Assembly: GCA_018657165.1 (NCBI GenBank)
Contig: JABHXS010000130.1
Coordinates: forward strand, 1 to 34,297
Length of the DNA stretch: 34,297 bases
Origin: Nitrosomonadales bacterium
GTDB lineage: Bacteria > Pseudomonadota > Gammaproteobacteria > Burkholderiales > Methylophilaceae
Direction: 5' to 3'
The notes under the pieces were generated by a model. That model made no database searches, was not told the DNA's origin, and worked only from the letters and a program-made list of their open reading frames with translations. Numbering within the stretch: position 1 is the stretch's first letter; each line of letters starts with the position of its first letter. The translations under genes were made by a program, and so were the position numbers. This document shows positions 1 to 9,152 of this stretch, piece after piece.

Positions 1-64
1 ACCTTTGAGAATTATTTACAACTCTTTCCCCATCTCTTGGATATTTTTTTTTCTCAGTGGTCAT
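1..64 (-). CDS. Partial CDS, N-terminus of unknown protein (runs off window)
   Basis: An ATG at 64 opens a frame that reads without a stop to the window edge: 21 residues beginning MTTEKKKYPRDGERVV. It lies 5 bases downstream of the RND pump stop on the same strand, so it is probably the next gene of that operon. The fragment is hydrophilic, has no signal peptide, and is too short to assign. No strong Shine-Dalgarno sequence is visible; a GGAAAA lies upstream, overlapping the pump stop. It could be a chance frame. Confidence 0.4.
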   Translation of the reverse strand, partial: MTTEKKKYPRDGERVVNNSQR

Positions 65-69
65 TGAAT

Positions 70-3000
70 TTATTTTCCATGGGCTGCCTTATCCTTGAAT
101 AATATGGAATATAAAACAGGCACAACCGCTAAGGTAAGAAATGTTCCAACACCCAACCCATATGCAATAATATTTGCCAAGCCATAAAATAACGGGTCAT
201 GAGGTATTATTAGCGTTAATAAACCTAATGTTGTTGTTAGTGTCGTAATAATAATTGGCCTAAGTCTTTGTTGGCATGCACTAATAATTGCATCATAAAT
301 TTTCTTACCCATCTCTCTTTCTAAATCAATTCTATCAATCAAGATAATGGCATTATTTATAATAATTCCAGCTAAACTATAAAGGCCTAGTGTCCCCATA
401 AATCCAAAATTTGAGCCTGAAACCAATAAACCCAATACGGCGCCTATGAAAGACAGTGGAATGGTGATTAAAATGATTAGAGGCCGCCTGAATGAATTGA
501 ACTGAGCCACAAGAAGAATAATGATAAGACCTATTACCAAAGGAACTGAAGCGGATAGAGACTCTTGCGCCTCCTTTGATTCCCTGATAACACCATCATA
601 TTTAATTAAATGATTGGCTGGTAACCCTTCATTTAATTCATCAACAATAGGATCCAATACTTCCTTAAAGTCTTGTGCGGTCATATTCACATTCCTCACC
701 TCCACAGATACCGTCCTAAATAAATCTTTTCTAGCGATACGTGAATATTGATTTTGACCTTCAAAGTCAGCTATTTGTAATAATGGAACATTCGTATTTT
801 TACTTGATGAGTAGACATTTAATGTTCTCATCCTATCCAAATTAAATCTTTCCTCATCTTCGGCTCTAAAAAGTATTGGAATGATATTGTCCTCTTCCCG
901 AAACTGCGTAATTTCTGTGCCCTCAAAATAGGCATTTAGAGATTGTGCGATGTCAGTGGATGAAACACCCGCCCTTCTTGCCCTGACCTGATCAACTTTA
1001 ATTAAAATTTTTAAAGTTCTATTCTGCCAATCAGTCCTGATATCAGTTGCATCAGGAATTTCATAAAGCCTATCAACTAATTGTTGAGCTTTGTCATAAA
1101 TAATATCTGCATCAGGGCCAACCACCTGCAACTTAATTTCAGTCGAATCACTTGAGCCTAAAAACATTTTTTTAACTCTAAAAAACATCCCAGGAAACCT
1201 GTCATTTAAAATGCTTTCTAAGTTACCAATGGAGCTATCTTGTTTTTCTATATCGTCAATATTGATGATAATAAATCCCATATTGTCTGCAGCATCTTCT
1301 GGTGCAAGGGACAACACAAATCTCGGTCCACCGAAACCAACGTATCCTGAATAAGATTCAATATTTGGAAATAATTGTCTATCATCTAAGGACACAAAAA
1401 CTTTCTTCATTTGATCTGTCATTTCTCTTTGAGAAGCTCCTGCAGGGAGTTGGGTGTAAACTAATATTTGTGGCCTATCTGAGTCAGGGAAAAATCTTTT
1501 TGGAACTTCCTTGCTGGCAATAATTGAGAATACAAATGTAGCAAACATCATCCCTAAGAAAATGAATCTTATCTTTAAAATACCTTTTAAAAGCAAGCCA
1601 TAACCTGAAGACAGTTTGTAAAAAATACCTGAGCTTTCTTTTTCTTGACTTTTTTTCTTGTCAATCTTTACAAAGTAATAGCAAAGTATAGGCGTAAGAC
1701 AAAGCCCGGCTACCCATGAAGTCAATAAGGCCATCGCTATCACCAATGACAAGGATCTCGTATATTCTCCAGCAGCTGATTCCGCCATCATTAATGGCAT
1801 GAAAAATAAAATGGTCGTCAGTGATGAAGTGAGTAGCGGGATAGTTAATTCCTTTCCAACCCCCTTAAGCGCAGCAATTCTGGATACCCCCTTCTCAAGC
1901 CTTTGCATAAAGTCTTCAGCGACAACTATCCCGTTATCCACTAACAACCCTAAAGCAATAATGAGCGTCGCAAGGCTCATCCTTTCAAGCTCTAAATTAT
2001 AAAAATTCATTAAGGCCAATGTGATTAGCATTACAGTAGGGACAATTGAGCCAACAATAAAACCCGTTCTAAAACCCAGAAAGATAATGACTGAAAAAAG
2101 GACGATGATTAATGTCTGTAAAACATTTATGGATACGCCGCTGATTGTTGCATCAACAACCTCCGCCTGATAAGTTGCAATATCAAGTGTGTAACCAAAT
2201 GGCATCGTTTCCTGTATTTCAGATATAACCTTTAAAACTCTTGGAGAGAATTCAAGCAGGTTATAGCCTTCCAGCATAGAAATTCCAAAAACTATGGCTG
2301 GTTTACCATTAAAGTAAGCTGTTTTATTAGGTGGGTCCACATAGCCGCGCTCAATAGTTGCTATATCCCTTAGCGTTATCACAGTATCTTTATTTGTTTT
2401 GTAACCGGACTTTGTTACTGAAATTAGCGTATCCCCTAACTCTTCGATATCTTTGTAATCACCTGTTGGCTCTAAAACAAATGATCTAGCTCCAGTGTCA
2501 ACCTGACCGCCTGGCAGTATAATATTTTGCGTTTGAAGTGCCGTTGCAATCTGGCTTGGCGTTACGCCTATCTCCGCAAGCTTGGTTGATTCAATTTTTA
2601 GATAAATTCTTTCCTCTTGAATGCCAAACAAATCAATTTTTTTTGTTCCCTTGACGCCATAAAGAATATCTCTGATATGTTTTGCCATATCGTGCATATC
2701 ACTCATCCCAAAACCATCTGATGTTAATGCCATTGTGATAACAGCAACATCTCCAAACTCATCGTTAACGTTAGGGGTGGATGTTCCCTCGGGCAATTCT
2801 TTTTCTGCTTCTTTAACTTTATTTCGTAGGTTTTGCCATATCGCAGGTAAGTCAAAATATTTATCTTCAATCTTGACATGAATTATTGAGGAACCAGTTT
2901 GAGAGATCGACGTAATCATCTTGATCTCTGGAATCTTACGGATATTTTCTTCTAATTTTTTAGTAATCAGAAGTTCAATTCTTTGGGGTGACATGCCAGG

Positions 3001-3153
3001 ATAATTTGTCGTAACTATGGCTTCACGATTAGTGATTGTGGGGTCTTCTTGTGAGGGTAAAGTAAAATAACTAATCCCCCCATATATCATCAAGCTTAAA
3101 ACAATAAATATAAATATTTTTTTATACTTGAAAGCTAACTCTGAAATATTCAT
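70..3153 (-). CDS. RND-family efflux pump, inner-membrane permease subunit
   Basis: At 1027 residues this has normal length for an AcrB-type RND transporter, the proton-driven inner-membrane part of a tripartite pump. Visible hallmarks are an N-terminal membrane segment (about residues 12-32), a large periplasmic loop, a first bundle of hydrophobic segments (about 335-510) and a second periplasmic loop and bundle. TM4 carries LGLLVDNGIVVAED (about 401-414), where AcrB has the Asp-Asp proton relay. Only the first Asp (406) is kept and the second is Asn407. TM10 reads GIIINNAIILID, so the AcrB relay Lys is also Asn. It therefore belongs to a divergent RND branch and no substrate can be inferred. 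It is third in an operon after the outer-membrane factor and adaptor, 13 bases after the adaptor. GAGG lies about 10 bases before the ATG. Confidence 0.93.
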   Translation of the reverse strand: MNISELAFKYKKIFIFIVLSLMIYGGISYFTLPSQEDPTITNREAIVTTNYPGMSPQRIELLITKKLEENIRKIPEIKMITSISQTGSSIIHVKIEDKYFDLPAIWQNLRNKVKEAEKELPEGTSTPNVNDEFGDVAVITMALTSDGFGMSDMHDMAKHIRDILYGVKGTKKIDLFGIQEERIYLKIESTKLAEIGVTPSQIATALQTQNIILPGGQVDTGARSFVLEPTGDYKDIEELGDTLISVTKSGYKTNKDTVITLRDIATIERGYVDPPNKTAYFNGKPAIVFGISMLEGYNLLEFSPRVLKVISEIQETMPFGYTLDIATYQAEVVDATISGVSINVLQTLIIVLFSVIIFLGFRTGFIVGSIVPTVMLITLALMNFYNLELERMSLATLIIALGLLVDNGIVVAEDFMQRLEKGVSRIAALKGVGKELTIPLLTSSLTTILFFMPLMMAESAAGEYTRSLSLVIAMALLTSWVAGLCLTPILCYYFVKIDKKKSQEKESSGIFYKLSSGYGLLLKGILKIRFIFLGMMFATFVFSIIASKEVPKRFFPDSDRPQILVYTQLPAGASQREMTDQMKKVFVSLDDRQLFPNIESYSGYVGFGGPRFVLSLAPEDAADNMGFIIINIDDIEKQDSSIGNLESILNDRFPGMFFRVKKMFLGSSDSTEIKLQVVGPDADIIYDKAQQLVDRLYEIPDATDIRTDWQNRTLKILIKVDQVRARRAGVSSTDIAQSLNAYFEGTEITQFREEDNIIPILFRAEDEERFNLDRMRTLNVYSSSKNTNVPLLQIADFEGQNQYSRIARKDLFRTVSVEVRNVNMTAQDFKEVLDPIVDELNEGLPANHLIKYDGVIRESKEAQESLSASVPLVIGLIIILLVAQFNSFRRPLIILITIPLSFIGAVLGLLVSGSNFGFMGTLGLYSLAGIIINNAIILIDRIDLEREMGKKIYDAIISACQQRLRPIIITTLTTTLGLLTLIIPHDPLFYGLANIIAYGLGVGTFLTLAVVPVLYSILFKDKAAHGK

Positions 3154-3166
3154 TAAAGAATTAACC

Positions 3167-4219
3167 TCAATTAAAGTTAAATATTTGTACGTCTTGTTCT
3201 TGTAGGATCACTTCTTGATTCTCCCTTAGATAAGGAATACCTGCCACCGCAATAATATCTCCTGACTTAATATCCCCTTTTACATAAACATCATTATTTG
3301 TAATGTTTAATGGCTTGACCATAACTTTTTTAAGTCTGCTTGAATTTGAGTCAAAAACATAAACAAAGCTTGTATTGCCCTCACCGACACCTAGCGCTGA
3401 ATTAGGGATTAAAATACTCTCTTCTACGTCCTCATTAAAGACAAATAAGACCTCCGCTGTCATGCCCGCCCGAAGCTCATCAGACTGCTCAATGAGGTAT
3501 AAAACGACTGGGAATGCATTTGCTCTCGTTGCCTGGGTTCCAATTTCTTTGAGAATCGCATCTAACTTAAAATTTTTCACTGCGGGAAAAGTGACAGAAT
3601 ATACTTTGTCTTGTATTAATTTTTTAATTAAAGTCTCTGGAACCAATACTGAGACCTCAAGCCCCTCCCCACCATCAATTTTAAAAATCGTTTCACCAAT
3701 AGAAATTTGTTGTGCGGGGTCGACATCACGAAATGTAATAATTCCATCATAAGGAGCCCTGAGTACTGCGTCTTCCAAGCCCTTTTTATTTATTGCCAAA
3801 TTAGAAGCTGCAATATCTAATTCCGTTTTTGCATCTGCCACATCCTGTTGGGAGACCGCCTTGCTCTTACGAGCCTCTTTCATACGATTGTAGTAAGACT
3901 CCTTATTAACGAAATCCGCTTTTGCGGAAAGGTAAAGGCTCTTTGCGTCTCGCTGATTTAATCTAGCCAGCACTTGTCCTTTTTTAACCACACTGCCTAA
4001 ATCAACATTTACATCGTTGACATACCCACCATTATTAAAGCTTAGTGAGGCCCCTACCCTAGGATCGAGCTGCCCAGATAATCTTCTTGTTTGCTCTACG
4101 CTTGATATGCTAACTTCCATCCACGCAATTTTTGGTATCGGGAGCTCTTTAACTGGCTCATCCTTGCTACACGATGCAATAAAAAAACTTAAAACTATCA
4201 AATAAATTATATTTTTCAT
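3167..4219 (-). CDS. RND efflux periplasmic adaptor (membrane fusion protein), lipoprotein
   Basis: This 350-residue protein links an RND pump to its outer-membrane channel. It begins with a lipoprotein signal and a lipobox IASC (Cys17), so it should be anchored by a lipid. Next comes a split lipoyl/barrel-sandwich region: VNVDLGSVVKKGQVLARL (about 71-88), a coiled-coil hairpin rich in Lys, Ala and Glu, then the returning half VLRAPYDGIITFRDVDP. C-terminal beta-barrel and membrane-proximal domains follow (AGMTAEVLF, then IPNSALGVGEG). It sits 12 bases downstream of the outer-membrane factor and 13 upstream of the pump, the standard tripartite arrangement. The family is certain; the substrate is unknown. 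Confidence 0.92.
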   Translation of the reverse strand: MKNIIYLIVLSFFIASCSKDEPVKELPIPKIAWMEVSISSVEQTRRLSGQLDPRVGASLSFNNGGYVNDVNVDLGSVVKKGQVLARLNQRDAKSLYLSAKADFVNKESYYNRMKEARKSKAVSQQDVADAKTELDIAASNLAINKKGLEDAVLRAPYDGIITFRDVDPAQQISIGETIFKIDGGEGLEVSVLVPETLIKKLIQDKVYSVTFPAVKNFKLDAILKEIGTQATRANAFPVVLYLIEQSDELRAGMTAEVLFVFNEDVEESILIPNSALGVGEGNTSFVYVFDSNSSRLKKVMVKPLNITNNDVYVKGDIKSGDIIAVAGIPYLRENQEVILQEQDVQIFNFN

Positions 4220-4231
4220 TAAGGTTATCTC

Positions 4232-5695
4232 TTAAACTTTATTGCTTATATCTTTTGTTGGAATTTCTGTTTCGTCCCAACCCCCACCCATTGCTTTATA
4301 TAATTGAATTATGTACTGAACTAAATTGCCATTACTTTGAGCAAGCTCATCTTCTTGAAAAAAGATTACCCTCTCGGCATCTTGGACCTCTTGAAAATCA
4401 ATTAAACCTGATGTATATCTCGCAAGCGTAATCTTGTTCACTTTTTTTGCTGCACTAACAGACTCCTTCAGTGAATTATTCCTTTGCTTTTCCTCTTTGT
4501 AAGATTTAATCGCATTCTCAACCTCTTCAAATGCTACCAAAACAGTCTTTTCATAGTGTACACGAGCTTGCTCAAGTTGTGCGTCTTGAACCTTAATTGC
4601 GCTTTTTAATGCTCCCGAGTCAAATAAATTCCATCTAAAATTTGGGCCGAATGACCAGTATCTTGAATTTGAACTAAGTTGGCTATCCGATCCCCTTGCA
4701 TCGTAACCGAAGGTGCCATTTAAATGGAATCTTGGGTATTCTTCCGCTGTTGCAATACCGACCTCTGCCGTTTCTTGTGCTAACCTTCTCTCCGCCTCCC
4801 TTATATCAGGTCGCTGTCTTAAAATTTCCCTAGGGACCTTAACAACAGTTTTTTCAGGGACATGTGGGATACCGTGACTTTCTTTTAACTCCATATAAAG
4901 GGTTCCAGGATTTTTCCCTAGAAGAACCGCAAGGCTATTAGATAATTTATTTATTTGGGCATGAAAAAGGGGGGTGTTCGATTGTGCAGCCGCTAGATTT
5001 TGTTCCGATTGTAAAACATCAACCTCCGAAACAAGTTCAGCTTCATGCCGTGCATTTACAATTATTAAGGTATCTTTTTGAGATTTCACATTCTCTAGCG
5101 CAAACTGGAGCCGCTCTTGAGAGGTTCTTAAGGCGATATAATTCTTGGCTATTTCAGCATACAGAATGACCATTACGTCCCGATAACTCTCAACGGTTGC
5201 GTCTAGTTGAGCATCTGCCGCCTCAATTGACCTCCTCACATAACCAAAAATATCAATCTCCCAGCTTAAATCAAGCCCTATTGAAGTATAGTTGTCTGTG
5301 TCTTTTCTCCCTGAAGCTGATTGGCTTTTACTCTTTCTTGCCACATCTCCGACCGCATCAATTTCTGGCAATTTGGCAGCCTCAACAATCCCAAAATTTG
5401 CCCTTGCTTCTTCCACTCTTGAAAGGGCAATTTTTGCATCTAAATTATCAACAGCAGCCTTACTAATTAAGTTATTTAAAACCGGATCATCTAACAGCCT
5501 CCACCATTGTTTTTGGTTGTTAGCGTCCTCAACAGATTCACTATTTAATTGATTATTCCAATTATCAGGGATTTCTATTTCAGGGGAGCCTTCATAATCT
5601 GGACCAACCGCCTTACAAGAGACTAAAAGCAGAGCTATTACGGTTTGACAGAATGCTTTAGAGCAAGCATTAGAAATAATTTTATTCATTAACAT
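4232..5695 (-). CDS. Outer-membrane efflux channel lipoprotein, NodT/OprM family
   Basis: This 487-residue TolC-type outer-membrane factor is the exit duct of the tripartite pump encoded with the next two genes. The N-terminus is a lipoprotein signal ending LLLVSC (Cys27), followed by the family-typical AVGPDY. Two homologous coiled-coil/strand repeats are visible, with the characteristic RPDIREAERRL in the middle (about residues 293-303), alpha-barrel heptads such as SRVEEARANFG in the first half and a YTSGLIDFQEVQDAER block near the end. The start may be the ATG at 5695 or the in-frame ATG at 5689; neither has a clear ribosome-binding site. It is first in the operon OMF-adaptor-pump. Confidence 0.92.
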   Translation of the reverse strand: MLMNKIISNACSKAFCQTVIALLLVSCKAVGPDYEGSPEIEIPDNWNNQLNSESVEDANNQKQWWRLLDDPVLNNLISKAAVDNLDAKIALSRVEEARANFGIVEAAKLPEIDAVGDVARKSKSQSASGRKDTDNYTSIGLDLSWEIDIFGYVRRSIEAADAQLDATVESYRDVMVILYAEIAKNYIALRTSQERLQFALENVKSQKDTLIIVNARHEAELVSEVDVLQSEQNLAAAQSNTPLFHAQINKLSNSLAVLLGKNPGTLYMELKESHGIPHVPEKTVVKVPREILRQRPDIREAERRLAQETAEVGIATAEEYPRFHLNGTFGYDARGSDSQLSSNSRYWSFGPNFRWNLFDSGALKSAIKVQDAQLEQARVHYEKTVLVAFEEVENAIKSYKEEKQRNNSLKESVSAAKKVNKITLARYTSGLIDFQEVQDAERVIFFQEDELAQSNGNLVQYIIQLYKAMGGGWDETEIPTKDISNKV

Positions 5696-5706
5696 ATTGA
5701 ATAAAA

Positions 5707-5735
5707 ATTATACCTAAATTAAATAGGCTTAGAAA
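5707..5735 (-). promoter_or_regulatory. Possible sigma-70 promoter of the RND efflux operon
   Basis: On the minus strand a perfect TATAAT (5712 to 5707), preceded by GG, lies 11 bases before the first efflux gene. The -35 region (about 5729-5735, TTCTAA) is a poor match, so the -10 carries the call. The implied leader would be only a few bases. In such AT-rich DNA a chance TATAAT is easy to find. No FNR box is near. Confidence 0.3.
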
Positions 5736-5804
5736 AAATATAAATTATATTTTTTTCAGGTGTGCTAGTAAAAATTATTACTTTTATAGCCAAGAATACC
5801 AATT

Positions 5805-5841
5805 AAAAAAAGGAGCACTCAGATCTGCAACTGAGCACCCC
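5805..5841 (-). terminator. Rho-independent terminator after ompW
   Basis: On the minus strand, arms at 5841-5831 and 5822-5812 form an 11-base-pair stem built on CTCAG/CTGAG and extended by G-C and G-U pairs, with an 8-base loop. It is followed at once by seven Ts (5811-5805). It lies about 50 bases past the ompW stop and ahead of the RND efflux operon, so it should separate the two units. Confidence 0.8.
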
Positions 5842-5891
5842 TTCCCCAGCTACAAAAGAATAGTCCAGGAGACGACTTTTTTTAGCTGTAA

Positions 5892-6578
5892 CTAGAACCT
5901 CATACCAACACCTACACTCACAATCCATGGGTTGATATCTAACTCATCTATTAGGTCATCGCCAGTCGTAACGTCAGCTTTTATCCAAGATCTTTTAACA
6001 TCTACATTTAAAAGGTATGTGTCATCTATATTAAAATCAAATCCAGCTTGGATGGTTGGTCCAAAGTTGTTTCTTTCAACGTGAATGGGTAAATTATTTG
6101 TACAACATAGGTCCAGACGATTATCCATAACTCTTGCATAAGTTGCTCCTACTCCTAAATACGGATCGAATGATTCATCAGGGTTAAAATGCCATTGGAT
6201 TGTTAATGTCGGCGGTAAGATATTAATGCTACCAAGATCGGCATTATTTGAGCTTGTAATTGGTTTAATTTTTACATCATGTCTTGTACCTAGTGCCAAA
6301 ATAAGCTCCGCCGCAATATTGTCAGTAAGATAATATGAAAAATCTATTTCTGGAATTACATTTGAGTTAACATCCAACTTAGCATCTGATGTCCCGTAAA
6401 GCGCGGCAGCTAATCCAGTTGATTCTTGAGTCTGTGCATACAAATTACTTTGCTCATCAGCAATAACTGCTGTTGCCCTTAGTCTCACGACAACATCGCC
6501 CTCCTTTGCAATTGCAAGACTGGCAAAGAAAAACAAAATTAAAATAGAACAACACGAACCTAAGAGTATTTTTTTCAT
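5892..6578 (-). CDS. ompW: OmpW-family outer-membrane protein
   Basis: OmpW proteins are eight-stranded outer-membrane barrels forming a narrow hydrophobic channel. The call rests on a signal peptide (hydrophobic core about residues 5-24, cleavage likely after AIA), alternating beta strands throughout, the OmpW-like block LPPTLTIQWHF followed by YLGVGATYA, and a C-terminal Phe (VSVGVGMRF) as needed for barrel insertion. I choose ATG 6578 (228 residues) because GAAGG sits 5 bases before it; an in-frame GTG at 6590 is possible. Unusual Cys residues occur in a loop (DLCCTNN). A perfect FNR box lies upstream; OmpW of enteric bacteria is known to be induced by FNR. A terminator follows. Confidence 0.88.
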   Translation of the reverse strand: MKKILLGSCCSILILFFFASLAIAKEGDVVVRLRATAVIADEQSNLYAQTQESTGLAAALYGTSDAKLDVNSNVIPEIDFSYYLTDNIAAELILALGTRHDVKIKPITSSNNADLGSINILPPTLTIQWHFNPDESFDPYLGVGATYARVMDNRLDLCCTNNLPIHVERNNFGPTIQAGFDFNIDDTYLLNVDVKRSWIKADVTTGDDLIDELDINPWIVSVGVGMRF

Positions 6579-6640
6579 AAACACCTTCACTTAAAAGTTA
6601 ATATATTTAAGCATTATTTATTATTATTAAAATGAGTGTT

Positions 6641-6654
6641 TTGATTTAAATCAA
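6641..6654 (-). promoter_or_regulatory. FNR box upstream of ompW
   Basis: TTGATTTAAATCAA is a perfect palindromic FNR/Anr site. Its centre (6647.5) is 41.5 bases upstream of a predicted start near 6606. An AATAAT-like -10 lies at about 6618-6613 on the minus strand, and the ompW ATG follows 28 bases after that start. This is class II activator geometry. The box lies between ccoS (ends 6672) and ompW, so it should serve ompW independently of ccoIS. Confidence 0.85.
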
Positions 6655-6671
6655 ATATTTTAAAACTTTGT

Positions 6672-6803
6672 CTACTCAAGGATTCTTCGAGCTTCTTTAT
6701 CCAATTTTTCGTATTGATTAGAAAAAATTGCCCATCTTAAAAAGATCAAGACTGCAAAATTTAAAATGATTGAAATTGGAACTAAGATGAATAAGATTTC
6801 CAT
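6672..6803 (-). CDS. ccoS: CcoS, cbb3 oxidase assembly protein
   Basis: A 43-residue protein with one N-terminal membrane helix (MEILFILVPISIILNFAVLI, 1-20), then R23-W24-A25 and a short charged cytoplasmic tail ending ARRILE. This matches the CcoS/FixS pattern (MEILF..P.S..L at the start, W-A, then QY-x-x-LD and a terminal R-x-IL). CcoS is needed for cofactor insertion, including copper, into cbb3 oxidase. The ATG at 6803 is preceded directly by GAGGAAGGT and lies 7 bases after the ccoI stop, so the two are co-transcribed. The gene is easily missed because of its size. Confidence 0.9.
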   Translation of the reverse strand: MEILFILVPISIILNFAVLIFLRWAIFSNQYEKLDKEARRILE

Positions 6804-6810
6804 ACCTTCC

Positions 6811-9066
6811 TCATTGATTTAGTCTATATGAATTGATAGCCACGATACATGAGCTAAAAGTCATACCTAAGCCCGCTATCCATGGCTCAATATATCCAAA
6901 AAAAGCAAATGGAATCATGACTAAATTATAAAAAAGGGCCCAACAAATATTTTGCCTAATAACAGTTAATGTTTTTTTACTAAAGCTTATTAAAAACTTA
7001 ATTAAATAAATATCATTGGAAATAATAATAAAATCTGATTTTGTTTGGACTATTGACGGAGATGCTCCCATAGCCACTGATACATCTGACTGAGCCAATG
7101 CGGGGCCGTCATTAAATCCATCACCGACCATCATCACCCTAGCTCTATTTTTTTGAGCATCTATTATTTTTTGATGTTTCTTTTTTGGAGTCATTGCCCA
7201 AAAGAATTTTTTTATCCCCACCCTTTTCGCTACATCAATAACAGCATCCTTTTGATCTCCTGAAAGTATAATTGATTCAATACTGCTACGTGAAAAACTA
7301 GCTACGATTTCTTTTACTTTTTTTCTTAACATTTCCTTAAAGCTAAATGAAGCTACCCACTGACCATCAAATGTCAAATGAACTTGACATAGATTTACAT
7401 GGCTTGGAAACTCATTTGAATCAATTCCACAGAATATTGCGGACCCTAATTTGAGTTTTCCATATGTTTCTGAAAAAGCCTCGATTCCCTTCCCTGAAAT
7501 TTCTTTCAAATCACTTAATTCAACTTCATTACTTTTATCCCCAAACTTCTCTTTTAATGAATTAGAAAATGGATGTAAAGAGTCTTTTGTGATTTGGAAA
7601 ATAATTTTTTTAATAAGGGAATGATTATATGAGTGACTCAAATACGATTGAGCTATCGAAGGATTGCTATCTGTAAGCGTTCCCGTTTTATCCAGAAAGA
7701 GTAAATTTATTTTTGCTAAACTTTCAAATGCCGAAAGGTTTCTTATGTAAATTCCTTTTTTTGCAAGCTTATTGGCCGCCGCACTCATTGCAATCGGCGT
7801 TGACAAATATAATGCGCAAGGACATGTCACAATCAAAACGGAAATCATGGCATTAATTGCCATTTGTTGATTTATAGGCGACCAAATTACATATGAACAA
7901 ATAGATAAAAAAATAATTGCCAGTAAAAAAGGTTGGGCAAACTTATCAATCATTTTAACAAATGCTGGCTTTGTGTATTGACTGTCTTCTATTATTTTTT
8001 TTATTTTACTAATATAAGAAGTGTTGCGTAGGCGCTCAACTTTATAATAAATTACACCATCAATATTTATTCCACCCGCAAAAAGATAATTGCCTATCCT
8101 TACAGCTTCTGGAGTAGATTCTCCCGTCATAAACATATTATTTAAATGAGAAGAACCATGAACTATTACCCCATCAAAGTTAATTGTTTCACCAGGTAGA
8201 ACCTGAATCAAATCCCCCACTCTGATTTGATTTAAACCTACTATAGAAATTCTTGGTTTCTTAAAATTTTTATTTTTTACCTTTCTCGATGATTCGGGAA
8301 GTTTTTTAAAGAAATTTGTAAAAGTAATCCATGATTTTGTTTTTATCTTGTGATCTAAATAGCGGCTTGATAGAAGCAAAAAAATAAACATGCTGATCGA
8401 GTCATAGTACACCTTTCCATTGAAAAGGTTTGAGGGGTTTATTGTGCCCATCACGCTAAATAAAAACATTAGGATGATTCCAAGGGAGATGGGTAGGTCC
8501 ATATTTATAGCTTTATTCTTTAAGCCACTATAAGCATTATGGAAAAAAATTTTTCCAGAAAATATGATTACTGGAATTATTAAAATAAATGAACCCCAAT
8601 CAAACAAGCTTTTTAAATTATGATCCAAACCATTTTCACCGCTTAAATATGACGGCATTGAGAACATCATGATTTGAAAGAAACATATAAGTGATACAGA
8701 CCAATTCCATAACATTTGCTTAGATTTTAGTTGCTCACTTATTAGCTGTTTATCGCCTCCAGACAAAAAAGCTTTAAAGCCTAATTTATGAATTATCTCC
8801 ACCAACATAGGCAACTTAACTAAATTATTATTCCATTCGATAATCGTATGGTTTGATGTTAGATGAACATTTACCTTATTTAATCCCTTTATTTTATGCA
8901 GGCTATTTTCAATCCTTGAGACACATGACATACAATGAATACCCTCAATAATTAGCTCCACTCTCCAATTATCATTATTTAGATTTTCACAAAATTCAGA
9001 AAGGTCTGATGTATTTTTTAAGAAGCTCCAACTCATATAACAAAATTTAATTTCATTTAAATACAC
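6811..9066 (-). CDS. ccoI: CcoI, P1B-type copper ATPase for cbb3 oxidase assembly
   Basis: A copper-transporting P-type ATPase that moves Cu across the inner membrane for the CuB centre of cbb3 oxidase. In order: an N-terminal heavy-metal domain with GIHCMSC (Cys45, Cys48), membrane segments, actuator TGES (314-317), the metal-binding membrane motif TCPCAL (CPC 415-417), phosphorylation loop DKTGT (Asp459), HP motif (498-499), and hinge GDGFND (648-653), for a usual length of 751. The frame opens at a GTG (9066); ATG 9036 (741 residues) is an alternative, and neither has a clear Shine-Dalgarno. ccoS follows 7 bases downstream. It is divergent from ccoN across a shared FNR box, which supports CcoI rather than a general CopA. 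Confidence 0.93.
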   Translation of the reverse strand: MYLNEIKFCYMSWSFLKNTSDLSEFCENLNNDNWRVELIIEGIHCMSCVSRIENSLHKIKGLNKVNVHLTSNHTIIEWNNNLVKLPMLVEIIHKLGFKAFLSGGDKQLISEQLKSKQMLWNWSVSLICFFQIMMFSMPSYLSGENGLDHNLKSLFDWGSFILIIPVIIFSGKIFFHNAYSGLKNKAINMDLPISLGIILMFLFSVMGTINPSNLFNGKVYYDSISMFIFLLLSSRYLDHKIKTKSWITFTNFFKKLPESSRKVKNKNFKKPRISIVGLNQIRVGDLIQVLPGETINFDGVIVHGSSHLNNMFMTGESTPEAVRIGNYLFAGGINIDGVIYYKVERLRNTSYISKIKKIIEDSQYTKPAFVKMIDKFAQPFLLAIIFLSICSYVIWSPINQQMAINAMISVLIVTCPCALYLSTPIAMSAAANKLAKKGIYIRNLSAFESLAKINLLFLDKTGTLTDSNPSIAQSYLSHSYNHSLIKKIIFQITKDSLHPFSNSLKEKFGDKSNEVELSDLKEISGKGIEAFSETYGKLKLGSAIFCGIDSNEFPSHVNLCQVHLTFDGQWVASFSFKEMLRKKVKEIVASFSRSSIESIILSGDQKDAVIDVAKRVGIKKFFWAMTPKKKHQKIIDAQKNRARVMMVGDGFNDGPALAQSDVSVAMGASPSIVQTKSDFIIISNDIYLIKFLISFSKKTLTVIRQNICWALFYNLVMIPFAFFGYIEPWIAGLGMTFSSCIVAINSYRLNQ

Positions 9067-9138
9067 CCATAATTTTAAAACTTCTTACATTTCATTTTTG
9101 ATTTAAAGTCACCATAAATTATTTCAAATATTAAAGAT

Positions 9139-9152
9139 TTGATTTAAATCAA
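9139..9152. promoter_or_regulatory. FNR box in the ccoI-ccoN divergent promoter region
   Basis: A perfect TTGATTTAAATCAA palindrome. On the plus strand a TATTTA -10 (9176-9181) gives a start near 9187, 41.5 bases from the box centre and 23 before ccoN. On the minus strand TATGGT (9116 to 9111) gives a start near 9104 for ccoIS. One symmetric site can therefore act as a class II activator site in both directions. Confidence 0.88.

Noticed and set aside
3375..3752. 125-codon plus-strand frame across the adaptor gene
   Set aside because: It is the complement of a well-supported RND adaptor CDS, is low-complexity and Ser/Thr-rich, and has no ribosome-binding site.
5861..5887. Possible plus-strand hairpin with T-run (AGTC...GACT then Ts)
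   Set aside because: The stem is only four base pairs, and there is no plus-strand gene upstream for it to terminate.
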